Assembly (NCBI RefSeq): GCF_001949145.1 | Contig: NW_019091583.1 | Coordinates: 289,769-353,768 of the forward strand | Direction: 5' to 3' | From: Acanthaster planci | Taxonomy: Eukaryota > Echinodermata > Asteroidea > Valvatida > Acanthasteridae | Length of the DNA: 64,000 nucleotides | In this document: one piece after another, positions 9,545 to 19,225 of the stretch | Layout of the letters: each line of letters opens with the position of its first letter | How positions within the stretch are numbered: the first letter of the stretch is position 1 | The notes under the pieces: model-generated | What the model was told of the DNA's origin: nothing | Database searches by the model: none | Seen by the model: only the letters and a program-made list of their open reading frames with translations | Translations under genes and position numbers: made by a program

Positions 9545-9982
9545 ATGATGACAGACACGATTTGTTGCGGCATAAATCCTCTCCATAAGTTCGGCACGCG
9601 GGATAAAACCAGTGCCAATAACATCGTAGGTCGCCAAATCTGTTATCAACTACAAAAGCCCATGATGTGTATACTCGATGATATAAGTTTGGCTGCTCAT
9701 GAGTTTATCGAAGAGCAAGATAAAACGCGGGCTGCTGTAAAGTCGAAAGAACCGCCGATGACCATTAACGCTTACAAAGCCAGTCGCGATTTAGACTACT
9801 TAGGCAAACCAGGAAAAGTTACATGCGTGATTAAACCTGGGTACACCGACAAGAACCGGTGTACGTTAAAATGGATTCTTACTCTTCGTAATTTGACCTT
9901 CGAAGGAGACCTATTACGTCGTCAAATATTGAGAAATTTACAAATAAACGATGCGATGCGCAATCATTTATTTATCCCATAG
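9545..9982 (+). CDS. 145-residue hypothetical protein of the 4.8-kb element
   Basis: Longest intact plus-strand frame in the element. The composition is that of a normal soluble protein: no signal peptide or membrane helix, two cysteines near the N-terminus (ICCG), a mixed middle containing KPGKVTCVIKPGYTDK, and a C-terminal part rich in L and R (TFEGDLLRRQILRNLQI) that is probably helical. Located where Polintons often carry small structural or accessory genes, but I cannot assign it to one. Confidence 0.5.
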   Translation: MMTDTICCGINPLHKFGTRDKTSANNIVGRQICYQLQKPMMCILDDISLAAHEFIEEQDKTRAAVKSKEPPMTINAYKASRDLDYLGKPGKVTCVIKPGYTDKNRCTLKWILTLRNLTFEGDLLRRQILRNLQINDAMRNHLFIP

Positions 9983-10055
9983 ACGTATATTGCGGAAGTC
10001 ACGGTTCGCTCTCTTGCGGTTCAAGTGTTAGGTATACAGTATCAATTTAAGCGCC

Positions 10056-10196
10056 ATGTTGAAAAATAAAAATGACGGCATTATTTCGAATAAATCGGCA
10101 ATGCAAGCATTTAGAGGATTTGACGAAAAGAATTCAGAATCTGAATCGGAATCAGAATCTGAATCTGAAACACCTACGAAATTAAAGGCAGATTAA
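10056..10196 (+). CDS. 46-residue frame with Ser-Glu repeat
   Basis: ATG at 10056 follows GCGCC. Residues about 26-36 are an alternating Ser-Glu run (six SE pairs), then a short basic-polar end and TAA at 10194-10196. The same frame stays open past this TAA to 10430 (next entry), so the two are probably halves of one gene with an internal stop. Acidic Ser-Glu tracts are common flexible linkers. Confidence 0.4.
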   Translation: MLKNKNDGIISNKSAMQAFRGFDEKNSESESESESESETPTKLKAD

Positions 10197-10430
10197 GGTA
10201 CCTATGTTACTCAGGTGAGCAAGAAGGTGGTACCGTCAGAAGGGCAATCGATCCGATTCAGAGCATGGACGTTTATCAAGTGGACACCCACGAGTCAGTT
10301 TAAAAAGGTCCAAGGTAAAAAGGTGAAAACGGGGCCAACGTTGTATTACATGATAAACGGCCCCAAGCGGAGTTTCGTTAGAGAAGAGCTTCAAGTGGTG
10401 ACTGCAGATACCGAATTACAGCCTGTTTAA
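10197..10430 (+). pseudogene. Downstream half of the Ser-Glu frame
   Basis: In the same frame as 10056-10196 and separated only by the TAA. The 77 residues contain a basic, strand-rich module (IRFRAWTFIKW, then KKVKTGPTLYYM, ending REELQVV). The closing pattern recalls the small SH3-like or chromodomain-like tails that end many transposon integrases, but this is weak and no integrase core precedes it. It lacks its own ATG near the start (only a GTG), which supports it being the cut-off C-terminus of the preceding frame. Confidence 0.4.
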
Positions 10431-10702
10431 TAATGCCCGTAGGCTAAAGTTTTAACTACATTTGGTAATATGTAACGCTTCGTGTCTAAAAGTGACAGAC
10501 TGAGCTTAATTTGCATGACGGTAAATAACATTTGTTTGTGAGATCTGAAAAGCTGTTGTTTATTAGAATGTTGCGTTCGTTCGAATAGACAGTTTTTGTA
10601 CGCGGCATGTGTTAGATTTTTTGAGTTACCGTTTTTGTAACTCCTTTCGCCTTCTTCAAATTTTGGTACTCTGTTAGAATAGAATACATTGGTCTTATAC
10701 AA

Positions 10703-11011
10703 ATGGCTTCGGAATTAACTTTACCGCCAAATTCAGCTTTCATTTTGCCGATAACTTTTCATTTTTCGGGTCGTAAAGCGGGTGTGCAGGCCGGTAATTT
10801 GAAAAATCGAACAACTCGCGCTTTTAACGTAGGTAACCGTGTAAATTGTCAGTTTGGATATGAACTAGCAGGCTGTCGGTGCCAGTGTACAAAAGACAAA
10901 GGCCCGAGCCAAAATCCGCTTTCAACGTGTTGTAATAGAAATTGCACATTAACGTTTTGGATAGATCTAACACACTTACGCCGCAATAAATCGGCTTATT
11001 CAAGTTGGTAA
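10703..11011 (+). CDS. 102-residue cysteine-containing hypothetical protein
   Basis: ATG at 10703 (CAAATGG context), stop at 11009-11011. The N-terminal half has alternating hydrophobic strands (ELTLPPNSAFILPITFHF). The C-terminal half has a cysteine cluster (CRCQC, then CCNRNC). No signal peptide. It ends about 180 bp before the convergent polymerase remnant. Family not recognised; a small virion or nucleic-acid-binding protein is possible but unsupported. Confidence 0.4.
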   Translation: MASELTLPPNSAFILPITFHFSGRKAGVQAGNLKNRTTRAFNVGNRVNCQFGYELAGCRCQCTKDKGPSQNPLSTCCNRNCTLTFWIDLTHLRRNKSAYSSW

Positions 11012-11192
11012 TTATACGATACATTTCAGTGAACGAGACATCGTCCTCTTTAAATGGCGTAGTCGTTCTTTAATGCGGTTTAGAAGTTAGTTTGTCAGTT
11101 GAATCGATCGGCGTTTTGTAGGTCTCTCAGCAGATGTCAGTTGATGCGATATCGCACATTTTCCATCGTCTGGCCAAATACAGAGTTGTTCA

Positions 11193-11920
11193 TCAGACTT
11201 GGCTAATTTTGTTGTTTCTTTTAACCCACTGAAATGTTCTGATGGGTAACGGTTGACTCATGGCCCAATCATACAAATTATTTGCATCGAGGTACATGAT
11301 GTACGATGTCTGAATGTCTGGGTCATAGTCGGGTAAAGATGGATTGTTTGCTTTGGCAAAACGTTTCGCTCCCACGCTAGCGATGCTGCCTCTTTTAGCC
11401 CGTTCGAAAAAGAGATGCTTGTCGATATTTGTCAATAGCTCAAGTTCCACGAGTATTTCAAAAGCGCATCCCACGACAGGCCCGGCGACGTGTAATAATT
11501 GGCCGGGTCTAAACCGTAATTCATTTTGCAGACATTTCGAAAGTTTTCAAACACGCACGCGAGTAACAATGTGTCCGTTTCGTCGTTGAGATCGTGGTAA
11601 TCTCCGAGATTTTGGCACCTAAACGTTTGCCATACATTTTGAGCTCGGTAATGTTCTTCTTCGCTCACAGTCTGCTGCTTCAACGAGCTATAAAACGCGT
11701 CTCGAGGAGGAAGGCTGGTTTCTTCAAATCGGTCAAAGGAGTTGATGTACTCGCATGGGTAAAAGCCTTTCTCTGACAGCAAGTCCGTGTTTGGGGGAAA
11801 TATTTCACGGAGCAGGTTCAACTCTCCCTCACATACTACTGCTGATTCAAAATAACGAGTTACTTGAGCCTCCAGACGGTACTGTTTTGCGTTGATTCCC
11901 ATGTGATTCGAGGCTTGCAT
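11193..11920 (-). pseudogene. Protein-primed DNA polymerase B fragment (Polinton type)
   Basis: Read from 11920 downward. The first part matches the end of the exonuclease domain and the linker of Polinton-type PolB: a DYHDLND block, then a block with YGLDPANYYTSPGLSWDALL. At about 11451 one base is missing, so the reading shifts frame. The second part carries the following region and polymerase motif A (YLDANNLYDW). The usual glycine after motif A's tyrosine is replaced by aspartate. The gene stops at 11193, before motifs B and C, and the N-terminal exonuclease region is also missing. About 230 codons remain of a protein usually over 1000, so it is dead. The frameshift and truncation are described only; no repaired protein is given. 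Confidence 0.85.
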
Positions 11921-11939
11921 GCTTCATACGTCTATGGGT

Positions 11940-12440
11940 GCACCCCTAAAAATAAATTCCCAACAATGAAATATCCATTTATTTCAACTCTCACAGGTGT
12001 CCAAGCTGGACAGCAAATGATGTTCGACATGTCGTCTTTCATTTTCCCTTCAATTCTTAGTGGGTTGACAAATGTATTTTTGAGAAATTTTCCCCCCAGC
12101 AGACCACCGGTAACCCTAAAATGAAGGGAAGTTCACTGCCAGGAAAAGTAGCCATTTTGGAAATTCATCCCCTTGTAAAACGGCTAAATAGTTTCGGACC
12201 CGACTGCATCCAAGTTGCTCTGAGCCCTGAGGAGTCCGGGCCCGAGGTTCAGTGCCATATTTTCTTCAATTCCCTATTTCCATGACTCTCCGGACTCCCT
12301 AATATGGAATATTTCGAGTGTATAACTTTTATTAATGAGGTTTGCGGACATATTTATGGCCTATTCGCGTGGGTGCACCGCCTAGCTCCTGACATATCTC
12401 AGCTCGACGTGGCGATTTAAAGAGCGCCATCTAGGGGCTC
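11940..12440. other. Element interior without recognised gene
   Basis: Between the polymerase fragment and the right inverted repeat. The polymerase reading ends in a stop near 11935. GGGTGCACC occurs at both ends of this stretch (near 11937 and 12371), which may mark a small nested insertion. The plus-strand frame at 11864-12124 overlaps the polymerase antisense and looks spurious. Confidence 0.35.
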
Positions 12441-12457
12441 TGTGGAACAACGCGTAA

Positions 12458-12589
12458 TTCGTTATAATGAATGAGTAATTCGTTATTTCGAACTAGTAAT
12501 TCGCCATTTCAAATTAGTCATTCGTTAAAATCAAAGTAGTGTCAGGCCAAAAACTGTACACTTGACTGTAGCACGATTGGGCTTTCGTA
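12458..12589 (-). repeat. Right terminal inverted repeat of the 4.8-kb element
   Basis: Inverted partner of 7782-7905: ends in GGGCTTTCGTA, contains AGTGTCAGG, and has four about-20-bp units built on AGTAATTCGTTAT, one more than the left side. Followed by the GTATAT target copy at 12590-12595. Confidence 0.75.
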
Positions 12590-12715
12590 GTATATATGCC
12601 AAGTTTTAAAAATTCAGGATCGGCACAGCTGAATTTCTGGGGGCAGAATCCGCCCCCGGTTGAGAGATGAGTCCAAATAACTCGGATCTCAAACATGAGT
12701 GGTGCTATGAATGTG
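12590..12715 (+). repeat. Older repeat, copy A, right part
   Basis: Continues copy A after the insertion: TGCCAAGT, then GGCACAGCTGAATT, a G-rich stretch, and GAGATGAGTCCAAATAACT, matching TGCCAAGT, GGCACAGCTGAGTT and GAGATGGTTCAAAATAACT in copy B at 19097-19174. Confidence 0.7.
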
Positions 12716-13082
12716 CTAGTTTTTTCAGCCAAATTCAGCTTTAGAATGACATTGGACTGTCGTTTTTATCATCCCCCAGTCCCCACGCCGCGCACACACA
12801 CACATATGCATGTTTACGTTACATACATACTATGGACATTCCTTTGTTTTTGTGCAGTCAAGAAACTCAGTGAAAATACTCGTTTTTCTTCAACCAGGAA
12901 CAAGATTTTTGGCCTTTTTTGTTTTGTTTTGATTTATTTTGTGTTTTTGGTACAAGGTTTCTTGACTATTCCTCTTCCTTTTACCACAGATGACCCCTAC
13001 CCCAAAATGCCTCTGAACCCCTTTTCCAGAGAGGGGGAAACTTTGTGTGGACATTGTCAATTAGCGTCTAATTCTTGCGTTA

Positions 13083-14560
13083 ATGTACAGGCGTGGCCAC
13101 CGACAAGACAGGTTCGTTTGTGAGAGTCCTACTATTGATTACTCCAAGGCTTTTGACCACATCAACCATCTTATTTTCATCCAGAAACTGATTGATATTG
13201 GCATTGATAGACACCTCGTGCACTGGATGGCGGCGTTTCTAGTTGACAGAGTGCAACGCATCAAGTTGGGTCTGGTATTGTCTGGTTTTGTTCCCCAAAC
13301 GGTGGCTTCCCGCGGGGGACTCTGTCAGGACCTAAAGACTTTTTGGTGCAGTTTAACGACGTGGCCATGCCCTGCCCGATCTACAAATATGTGGATGGTA
13401 GTACCGTCTTTGAGATTTGCAAGAAAGGCTCGGCATCAAAATTGCAGGAGTCGGCCAACATAACTTACCAGTGGTCAAGAGAGAATAGCCTGATGGTTAA
13501 TGCCAAGAAGACTCAGGAACTGCTTATCCATGAGTCCTGTAAGGACAGGGCTCATGCCGATACCTTGCCAAATATTGTTATTGATGGTAGATCAGTTGAA
13601 AGAGTTAGTGAAGCTAAAGTACTTGGTGTAATTTTATCATCGGATTTGACATGGAACGCTCACATTGATTACATTGTGACCAAGGCCAGTAAGCGGTTGT
13701 ACGTGCTGTATCAACTAAAACGTGCTGGTGTAGGCCAAAGAGACCTACTTACCATTTACCTGTCAGTCATAAGACTAGTTTTGGAATATGCTTGTCAGGT
13801 TTGTCATAGTAGCCTACCAAATTATTTGTCCAATAAAATTGAAATGGTTCAGAAAAGTGCTCTTAAGTCTATCTACCCAGGTCAAAGTTACGAGTCTATT
13901 CTCCTGAGGTTGAAACTCCAATCCCTGCACGCGAGGCGCATCAAATTATGTATGTCGTATTTTAACAAACTCAAAGAGGATAGTCATAAGTTACACCATC
14001 TTCTCCCGCCTCAGCGTCACATTAAACTATTCTCTGAGGTCTGCTATTAATTCCCGCTCCGACAAACACAGACAAACAGGTATAAGATGTCTTTCATACC
14101 GTGGTGTTTATTTAATCAGTAGGATGCAAGGGCCAGTGTGTTACCACAGTTTGTATACCAAGTATTACACTCCAGGAGGGAGTCGGGGCAGGGCTGATTG
14201 GTTGTGTGTGACATCGTTTTGACTAATATTAGGCGTGGCGGTGTCTCATGTGACTGTCTAGAGCCGTTTTGACTATTTTTTAATGTCGTAATATGTTTTT
14301 GAGGGTATTTTTTCATGTAAATATTGGTTTTATTGACAATATTTAACATTTGACAGTTTTGTGTGTCCCGTCAGATTTGAATTTTAATGTTTGATAATTT
14401 TGATTTTGTTTATAGTTTGTGTTGCTGTTTTTAAAAGGACTTTTGATATATGTTGTTTATATAATATTACAATATAAATTGTAATGGATTCAACCTTTCT
14501 TAAATGGATGTCAATAAATAAATTGAACTATCCTGTCCTGTCTTGTCCTATCCTACGGGC
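13083..14560 (+). mobile_element. Non-LTR retrotransposon 3' end with decayed RT
   Basis: The first frame (13083-13463) has the RT motif DYSKAFDHINH and the following FL(V)DRVQR block. A frameshift near 13340-13380 moves the reading to 13343-14050, which has a mutated active-site box YVDGS (normally YxDD), then the RT thumb-type block (VLGVILSSDLTWNAHI) and a C-terminal region ending near 14050. The 3' UTR runs to a short-period tail, (TCCTG)-like, at about 14531-14555. The 5' half (endonuclease, palm start) is missing, as is usual for 5'-truncated copies. The CR1/L2/Jockey-type group fits best; exact clade uncertain. Inactive. Confidence 0.8.
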
Positions 14561-15608
14561 CTCGAGCTTCACCAAGAGAGGGCGCTATTTTTTCAGCCAT
14601 AGAGGCTCCATTGATTGGAACTAACTTCGCTGGTTTACGAACGACTAGGAAATGCACGCGTCAAGGTCGCATCGCTACCAGCAAAAATCACTTCCAACCA
14701 ACGCGGCTCTTTTCAACTGATGAGGACGCTTCTGCTCGGGGCGGATAGGCCAATCGGGCCTGCCGATGTGTTGCCATCATTTCAACTCGGTCTATTTTCA
14801 TAAATATCGGTCATAGCCTCTTTGAAAAACGCCCATCTTGAAATGACCCTCAGACTCAGTATTCTCAAAAAAGTGCAATAAATGCACGGGACAACACGCA
14901 TGAAAGCGTGAACCGTATGAAGTTATCTAACAAAATTCTGCCTCTGAAAATTGCAATGGCAAAGATGGATGCCTTCACGCCCACGCCAAGCTTTAACAAT
15001 ATTTCGTCACTGAAAAATCTGTTTGAAACTCAATTGGTACGCTTGTAAAGGCGGAACAGCCGTGACACTTGGGGCGGCATCTGTACCAGGCTCACGCAGC
15101 GATGAGAAGGTCAGGAAAAGCCGTGTTTTGCATCCCATGCATCAGACAACCCGAGGCTGGTAATAAACGAGACTTTTAAAATGCCATCTACAAAGCATGC
15201 CGGTAATACATTTATCGCATGTCACACGGGTTTCCACGTTCACAATCGTTTTCGCCCAGGACCCCACTTAAATATGCTGAATCTGCTTCCCAATTCCTGT
15301 ACCTATTATAATAAATCACCGGCAAGCTTCAAATATGGCATTTTGTTTTAAACAGAGTTGGATAATCGAATCGGGTGCCTCGGTTTATAGGATTAATGAC
15401 AAGAACTGTAGAAGCCAGTCGTTTTAATGGGGCTGGTAGTCGGCAAGGACAGTTTTATTCTTGTAAATGACTTGAACATCAACAGAAACAACGGCATTCA
15501 AGAAGGCCACAAAAAGTGGCGTATTATATCTAGGCAAGTCATAGCAACGTTAAACAGCATAGTCTACGACATCTGAACACGTAGAGTGGAAGTCGACGAC
15601 CAGAATTA

Positions 15609-15755
15609 GAGGCCATAACTGCAGCGGCACAACGCTCGTAGACACGAGGTGCGCGCGTTACACGCCTCGTCGACCACTAGGGTATCGTGATTTGCCAAGG
15701 CACGCGCGCGTGAAGTTGAAGTACGCGAGTGCAGTGCCGCCGCAATGTTGGCCTC
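15609..15755. mobile_element. MITE, 147 bp
   Basis: Terminal inverted repeats: GAGGCCATAACTGCAGCGGC on the left against, in reverse, GAGGCCAACATTGCGGCGGC on the right. The interior is GC- and CpG-rich (ACGCCTCGTCGACC, GCACGCGCGCG), unlike its AT-rich surroundings. No coding. Confidence 0.6.
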
Positions 15756-16514
15756 AAATAGGATTATTTTATGTGAAACTCAGCATGCATAATTCTACCA
15801 TCATTTTCTTAAACTCCAAGCTGCTCACAGTTGCCCTATCTTTGTAAATAAGTAAAAAGATATAATTATTCTGTCATTATTATTACAAGCCTGTGATGAA
15901 AAACAAAAATATCTATCAGTGTAATTAATTTCTATGATGATCATGAAGTTATACTATGCCTGTTACATATATATAAATATAACGTTTATTATAGAATAAT
16001 TAGATATACTTGAAAAGCTGTCACGCGTACAAGGAATCACCATTTTTTGGTTTTAAATAGAATAAAATTGGAATAACTACTTACATCACGGGTTTTTCGT
16101 TATATAAAAATAGAATAATCTGACCTGATCCCTTAAGTGTAACGTCAAAGTTCACTTAAATATCAATTACATTCAGAGCACTTATCCTCACAGAACTTGC
16201 CCAATTCGAAAGAGGACAACTAACAAGTGTTTTCAGCTTTTACCTGAAAGACGCAGCCTACAAGCCCTATTAACCATGGGGTAAGCTTCTCGTCCCAGTT
16301 ACGTGTACGACACACTTATCGGCTTGTAGTTGGACTGGGTGTACACATTCTTTTGTCTGCTGTAGTATTTCCGCATGCTCAAACGGGGAGGGGGGCATAT
16401 TCCCTTATCTGTAGGATGAACTAAGAGGCATGCCACACCCCAGGGTTCAAAAGTAGCAATAGACCTTCTTCAACCCCGCCCCGTTGTGATCTGACAAATC
16501 GCAGCCCTGATTAA

Positions 16515-16625
16515 TGTCAGACATGCGTGCACCATAGTCCGACATGCGTGCACCATAGTCCGACATGCGTGCACCATAGTCCGACATGCGTGCAGAAAAG
16601 TCCGACACGCGTGCACGCGTGTATG
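16515..16625. repeat. 21-bp tandem repeat, about five copies
   Basis: Units start with ACATGCGTGCACCATAG at 16521, 16542, 16563 and 16584, with a diverged fifth unit at 16605 (ACACGCGTGC). Open frames that run through it on the minus strand are simple translations of the repeat and not genes. Confidence 0.9.
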
Positions 16626-17410
16626 ATACGCACGGCTGAAACACGTAGTGTGATTCTGGAGAAGAGCACGCGTTAAGTGCCCACGTGTGCAGTGCTTACT
16701 GGTGCGGTCAATTAAATACAAAGATATGATAAAAAAACAAATAATTTCAAATGCATTTCACCTGCAGACATGGCTATAGGATGCAAAGTTCGTAATCGCA
16801 AGCAATGCTTAGCCTGTGCGATTACAGTCTCAAAACACCTAAGAAAAGAATGACTTCAAGAAAACTATCAACGACGATACTGGAACCGTATAGGTACTTG
16901 ATACGGTAGCAAGGCAAGGCAACCCTATACATCTCTATAGCATGGTTTTCCAAAAATAAAATCACCACCTTTTTAAACTGCATAGCATTTGACACTTGAT
17001 TAAGAAGATAATTGCAAACATTTGTACATTAACTCACAACATCAATTCTATATTACAAACAGGCAGTAAAAATTAAATAGCATAATTATATTTGAAAATA
17101 ACAGTAGGCACACATTATTCCGGGTATAAAAACTGCACTCCTGTGAAAATCAGTTAATATATTTTAATACTGTGTATTGTGAAAACCAGCAATTTGCATG
17201 ATAATTAAAACAATGCCACATTATGTTGATAAGCCTGACATGATTTAATTTCATGCCCGTTTTGCAACTACTTTCCTGAAAATCTTTATTATTTCCTACA
17301 TTGCACAAAAGCAATTATGGCACTAACTGAGCCGGGAAATCTGGCCCGCTTCGGGATTTTCTTCAATATCTTCGCAGTTTTGAGTTCCTTCTTTCCGTGC
17401 GCCGAGCATT

Positions 17411-17586
17411 AATACGGGCGATTCACAATAGTGCATCTCCAAGCGTTTGCAACACGTTGACCAATCACAGTGTGCGAAATCTGTCAACCCTTTCCAGACG
17501 CACATTGGGTCAACAGATTTCGTGCATTCTGATTGGCCAACACGTTGAAAACTCTAGGTGGCGCACTAATTTGAAACGCCAGTATT
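17411..17586. mobile_element. MITE, family 2, copy 1
   Basis: Left end AATACGGGCGATTCACAATA and right end (reversed) AATACTGGCGTTTCAAATTA are inverted copies; both continue into a CAACACGTTG-type word. CCAATCA and GATTGGCC occur internally. Same family as 17976-18133. Confidence 0.7.
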
Positions 17587-17975
17587 AGCAATAGTAGTTT
17601 TTAAAATAACATCTTCCAGTTATTTGAAACACATTTTTAAGAAAAATATTTATATATTGATTGATCTTACGCGACGCGCATTATTGTGCATAGGCCTCCT
17701 GGGTCAGTCAACTTGAAGATCCATTTTTTTCCAGTACGGTCTTAACTTTGTGCGCGGGCCGACACACTTGAGGTCATCAATTTCAAAAGACCATAACATC
17801 ACAACCCTTTTCAATCTTGAATCGAAACTTCACATTTCTACTGATGAGTGCTTTTTTGATGCCATTTAAGTTTCTAAGCGATGAGCTATATAAAGTTAAC
17901 AGAGCTGTTTGAGAGTTAACGATGATCAAACTTCAAAGCTTTTTTCTTCTAATAATCTTGCTCTTATAAGAATTC

Positions 17976-18133
17976 AATACGGCATTCACAATTCCGCGCC
18001 TCCAAGAGTTTGCAACGCGTTGGCCAATCACAATGCGCGAAATCTGTCGACCCAATGTGCGTTCGAAAATGGTCGGGCCAAATTTCGCGCGTTGCAAACT
18101 CTTGAAGGCGCCCTATTGTGAATCACCCGTATT
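17976..18133. mobile_element. MITE, family 2, copy 2
   Basis: Inverted ends AATACGGCATTCACAATTCC and (reversed) AATACGGGTGATTCACAATA, followed in both arms by CAAGAGTTTGCAACGCG. Matches copy 1 through CGAAATCTGTC and the GCGTTGGCCAATCACA word. No coding. Confidence 0.75.
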
Positions 18134-18770
18134 ATCCTCATTCCACATATTATATCTGCCGGCAAAGAAAAATATGGGCTTGCTTTATCAAAAGTCTGGT
18201 TCCACAATAACAATTAAACAAAAGTGTTGCAGAGGAGTGAACTTTAAGAGACAGTTAATGAGAAGTTCATTAAAAGGACTGAGAGCTGAATTTCCCTTCA
18301 AAAACTATCTGTTGCTGAAATAGCATTTAAAAATGTCAAGATTGCCTTTCACGATAAAAACTGTATTCTTGCTAGTTGGATTACAGAAAGAAAATCAGAA
18401 CGGTATAAATATGCATTTCGCACACTTCAGCACTTTTTAAGTAAGCCATTGTGAACAAATTATCAAAACGGTGGTAAATAAATGCTGTTTAAGAATAGCT
18501 TCCGTGCGAATAAAGCTGGTCACTGTGACAATTAAGCCTCGCTTTAAAATTTTACATTGTTTTGCACTGACGCAAACACGCGTGCGTTTCCTTATAAACT
18601 TGTTAATTAATTCTTCACAGTTCTAATTTCTACCTATTGAAACTGAGGACGCGACGATAAAATGTGAAAAACATTCAAAGTTTAAGGAATTGCAATTCTC
18701 CCCCTGTCGCCAATAGCTTGTCTTTTTAATATAGATTCTGTGGGCAACTGGCAAAAATGTCCACTTCTGT

Positions 18771-19225
18771 TTTAACCTTAAGAGCCTATAGCGGGGGAAT
18801 CTGCAGCCCCCTTAATTTTTTTTTCTCTGTGGTCCTATCGCCCTAGCGCAATTCTTTAGGAAATGAGCCTTCAGGAGTTTTTGGAGTACCTCTTCGCGGT
18901 CATTTTGAAACCAATTTTGTGAAAATTTGACAAATCGTTCTTGCTCAGCATGCATTTTTCCTAGACAGGTCAGCCAATTTTTTTTTCTACTGCAGTGCTC
19001 AACGCGGGCTGGCACGCAAGTAGCTATAAAAACTGCATATCTGACGGAGCTAAAACTTCACAGTTGTAATGATAAGGAGTGTTTTTATATGCTTTGCCAA
19101 GTAAAAACAAATCAAGCAAGGCACAGCTGAGTTGGGGGGGGTTGGAATCCCCGGCTGTGAGATGGTTCAAAATAACTTGAACATGGCCCTATATCAAAAC
19201 ATTGATTGCGAATGCGACTCTGGGA
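18771..19225 (+). repeat. Older repeat, copy B (empty-site copy)
   Basis: Same family as 7466-7781 plus 12590-12715, but continuous across the position where copy A carries the 4.8-kb element: GGAGTGTTTTTATATGC corresponds to GGAGTGTAATATGTATAT followed by ATGCC in copy A. It thus shows what the target looked like. No coding capacity recognised. Both ends are approximate. Confidence 0.7.

Larger units (their letters stand above)
7782..12589. mobile_element. Polinton/Maverick-like element, degraded, 4808 bp
   Basis: The ends are inverted copies (TACGAAAG at 7782 and CTTTCGTA ending at 12589), flanked by the direct repeat GTATAT (7776-7781 and 12590-12595). A 6-bp duplication is the size known for Polintons. 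The inside encodes remnants of a Polinton-type protein-primed DNA polymerase B on the minus strand and several short frames on the plus strand. No integrase, packaging ATPase, protease or capsid gene was recognised, and full Polintons are usually 15-20 kb, so this is a deleted, probably non-autonomous derivative. A related virus-like element with protein-primed polymerase is the alternative. Copy B of the surrounding repeat (18771-19225) shows the uninterrupted site. Confidence 0.8.
14561..17400. other. Intergenic DNA, no gene recognised
   Basis: No coding exon recognised. Holds an about 147-bp MITE at 15609-15755 and a 21-bp tandem repeat at 16515-16625; the rest is AT-rich single-copy-looking sequence with no frame of note. 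Confidence 0.5.

Noticed and set aside
11344-11776. Plus-strand ORFs opposite the polymerase fragment
   Set aside because: They are antisense shadows of a clearly homologous minus-strand coding region.
13083-14050. Functional reverse transcriptase gene
   Set aside because: It has a frameshift, the YxDD box is mutated to YVDG, and the 5' half is missing.
16447-16721. Minus-strand ORFs with ARMSDYG-type repeats
   Set aside because: They are translations of the 21-bp tandem repeat.
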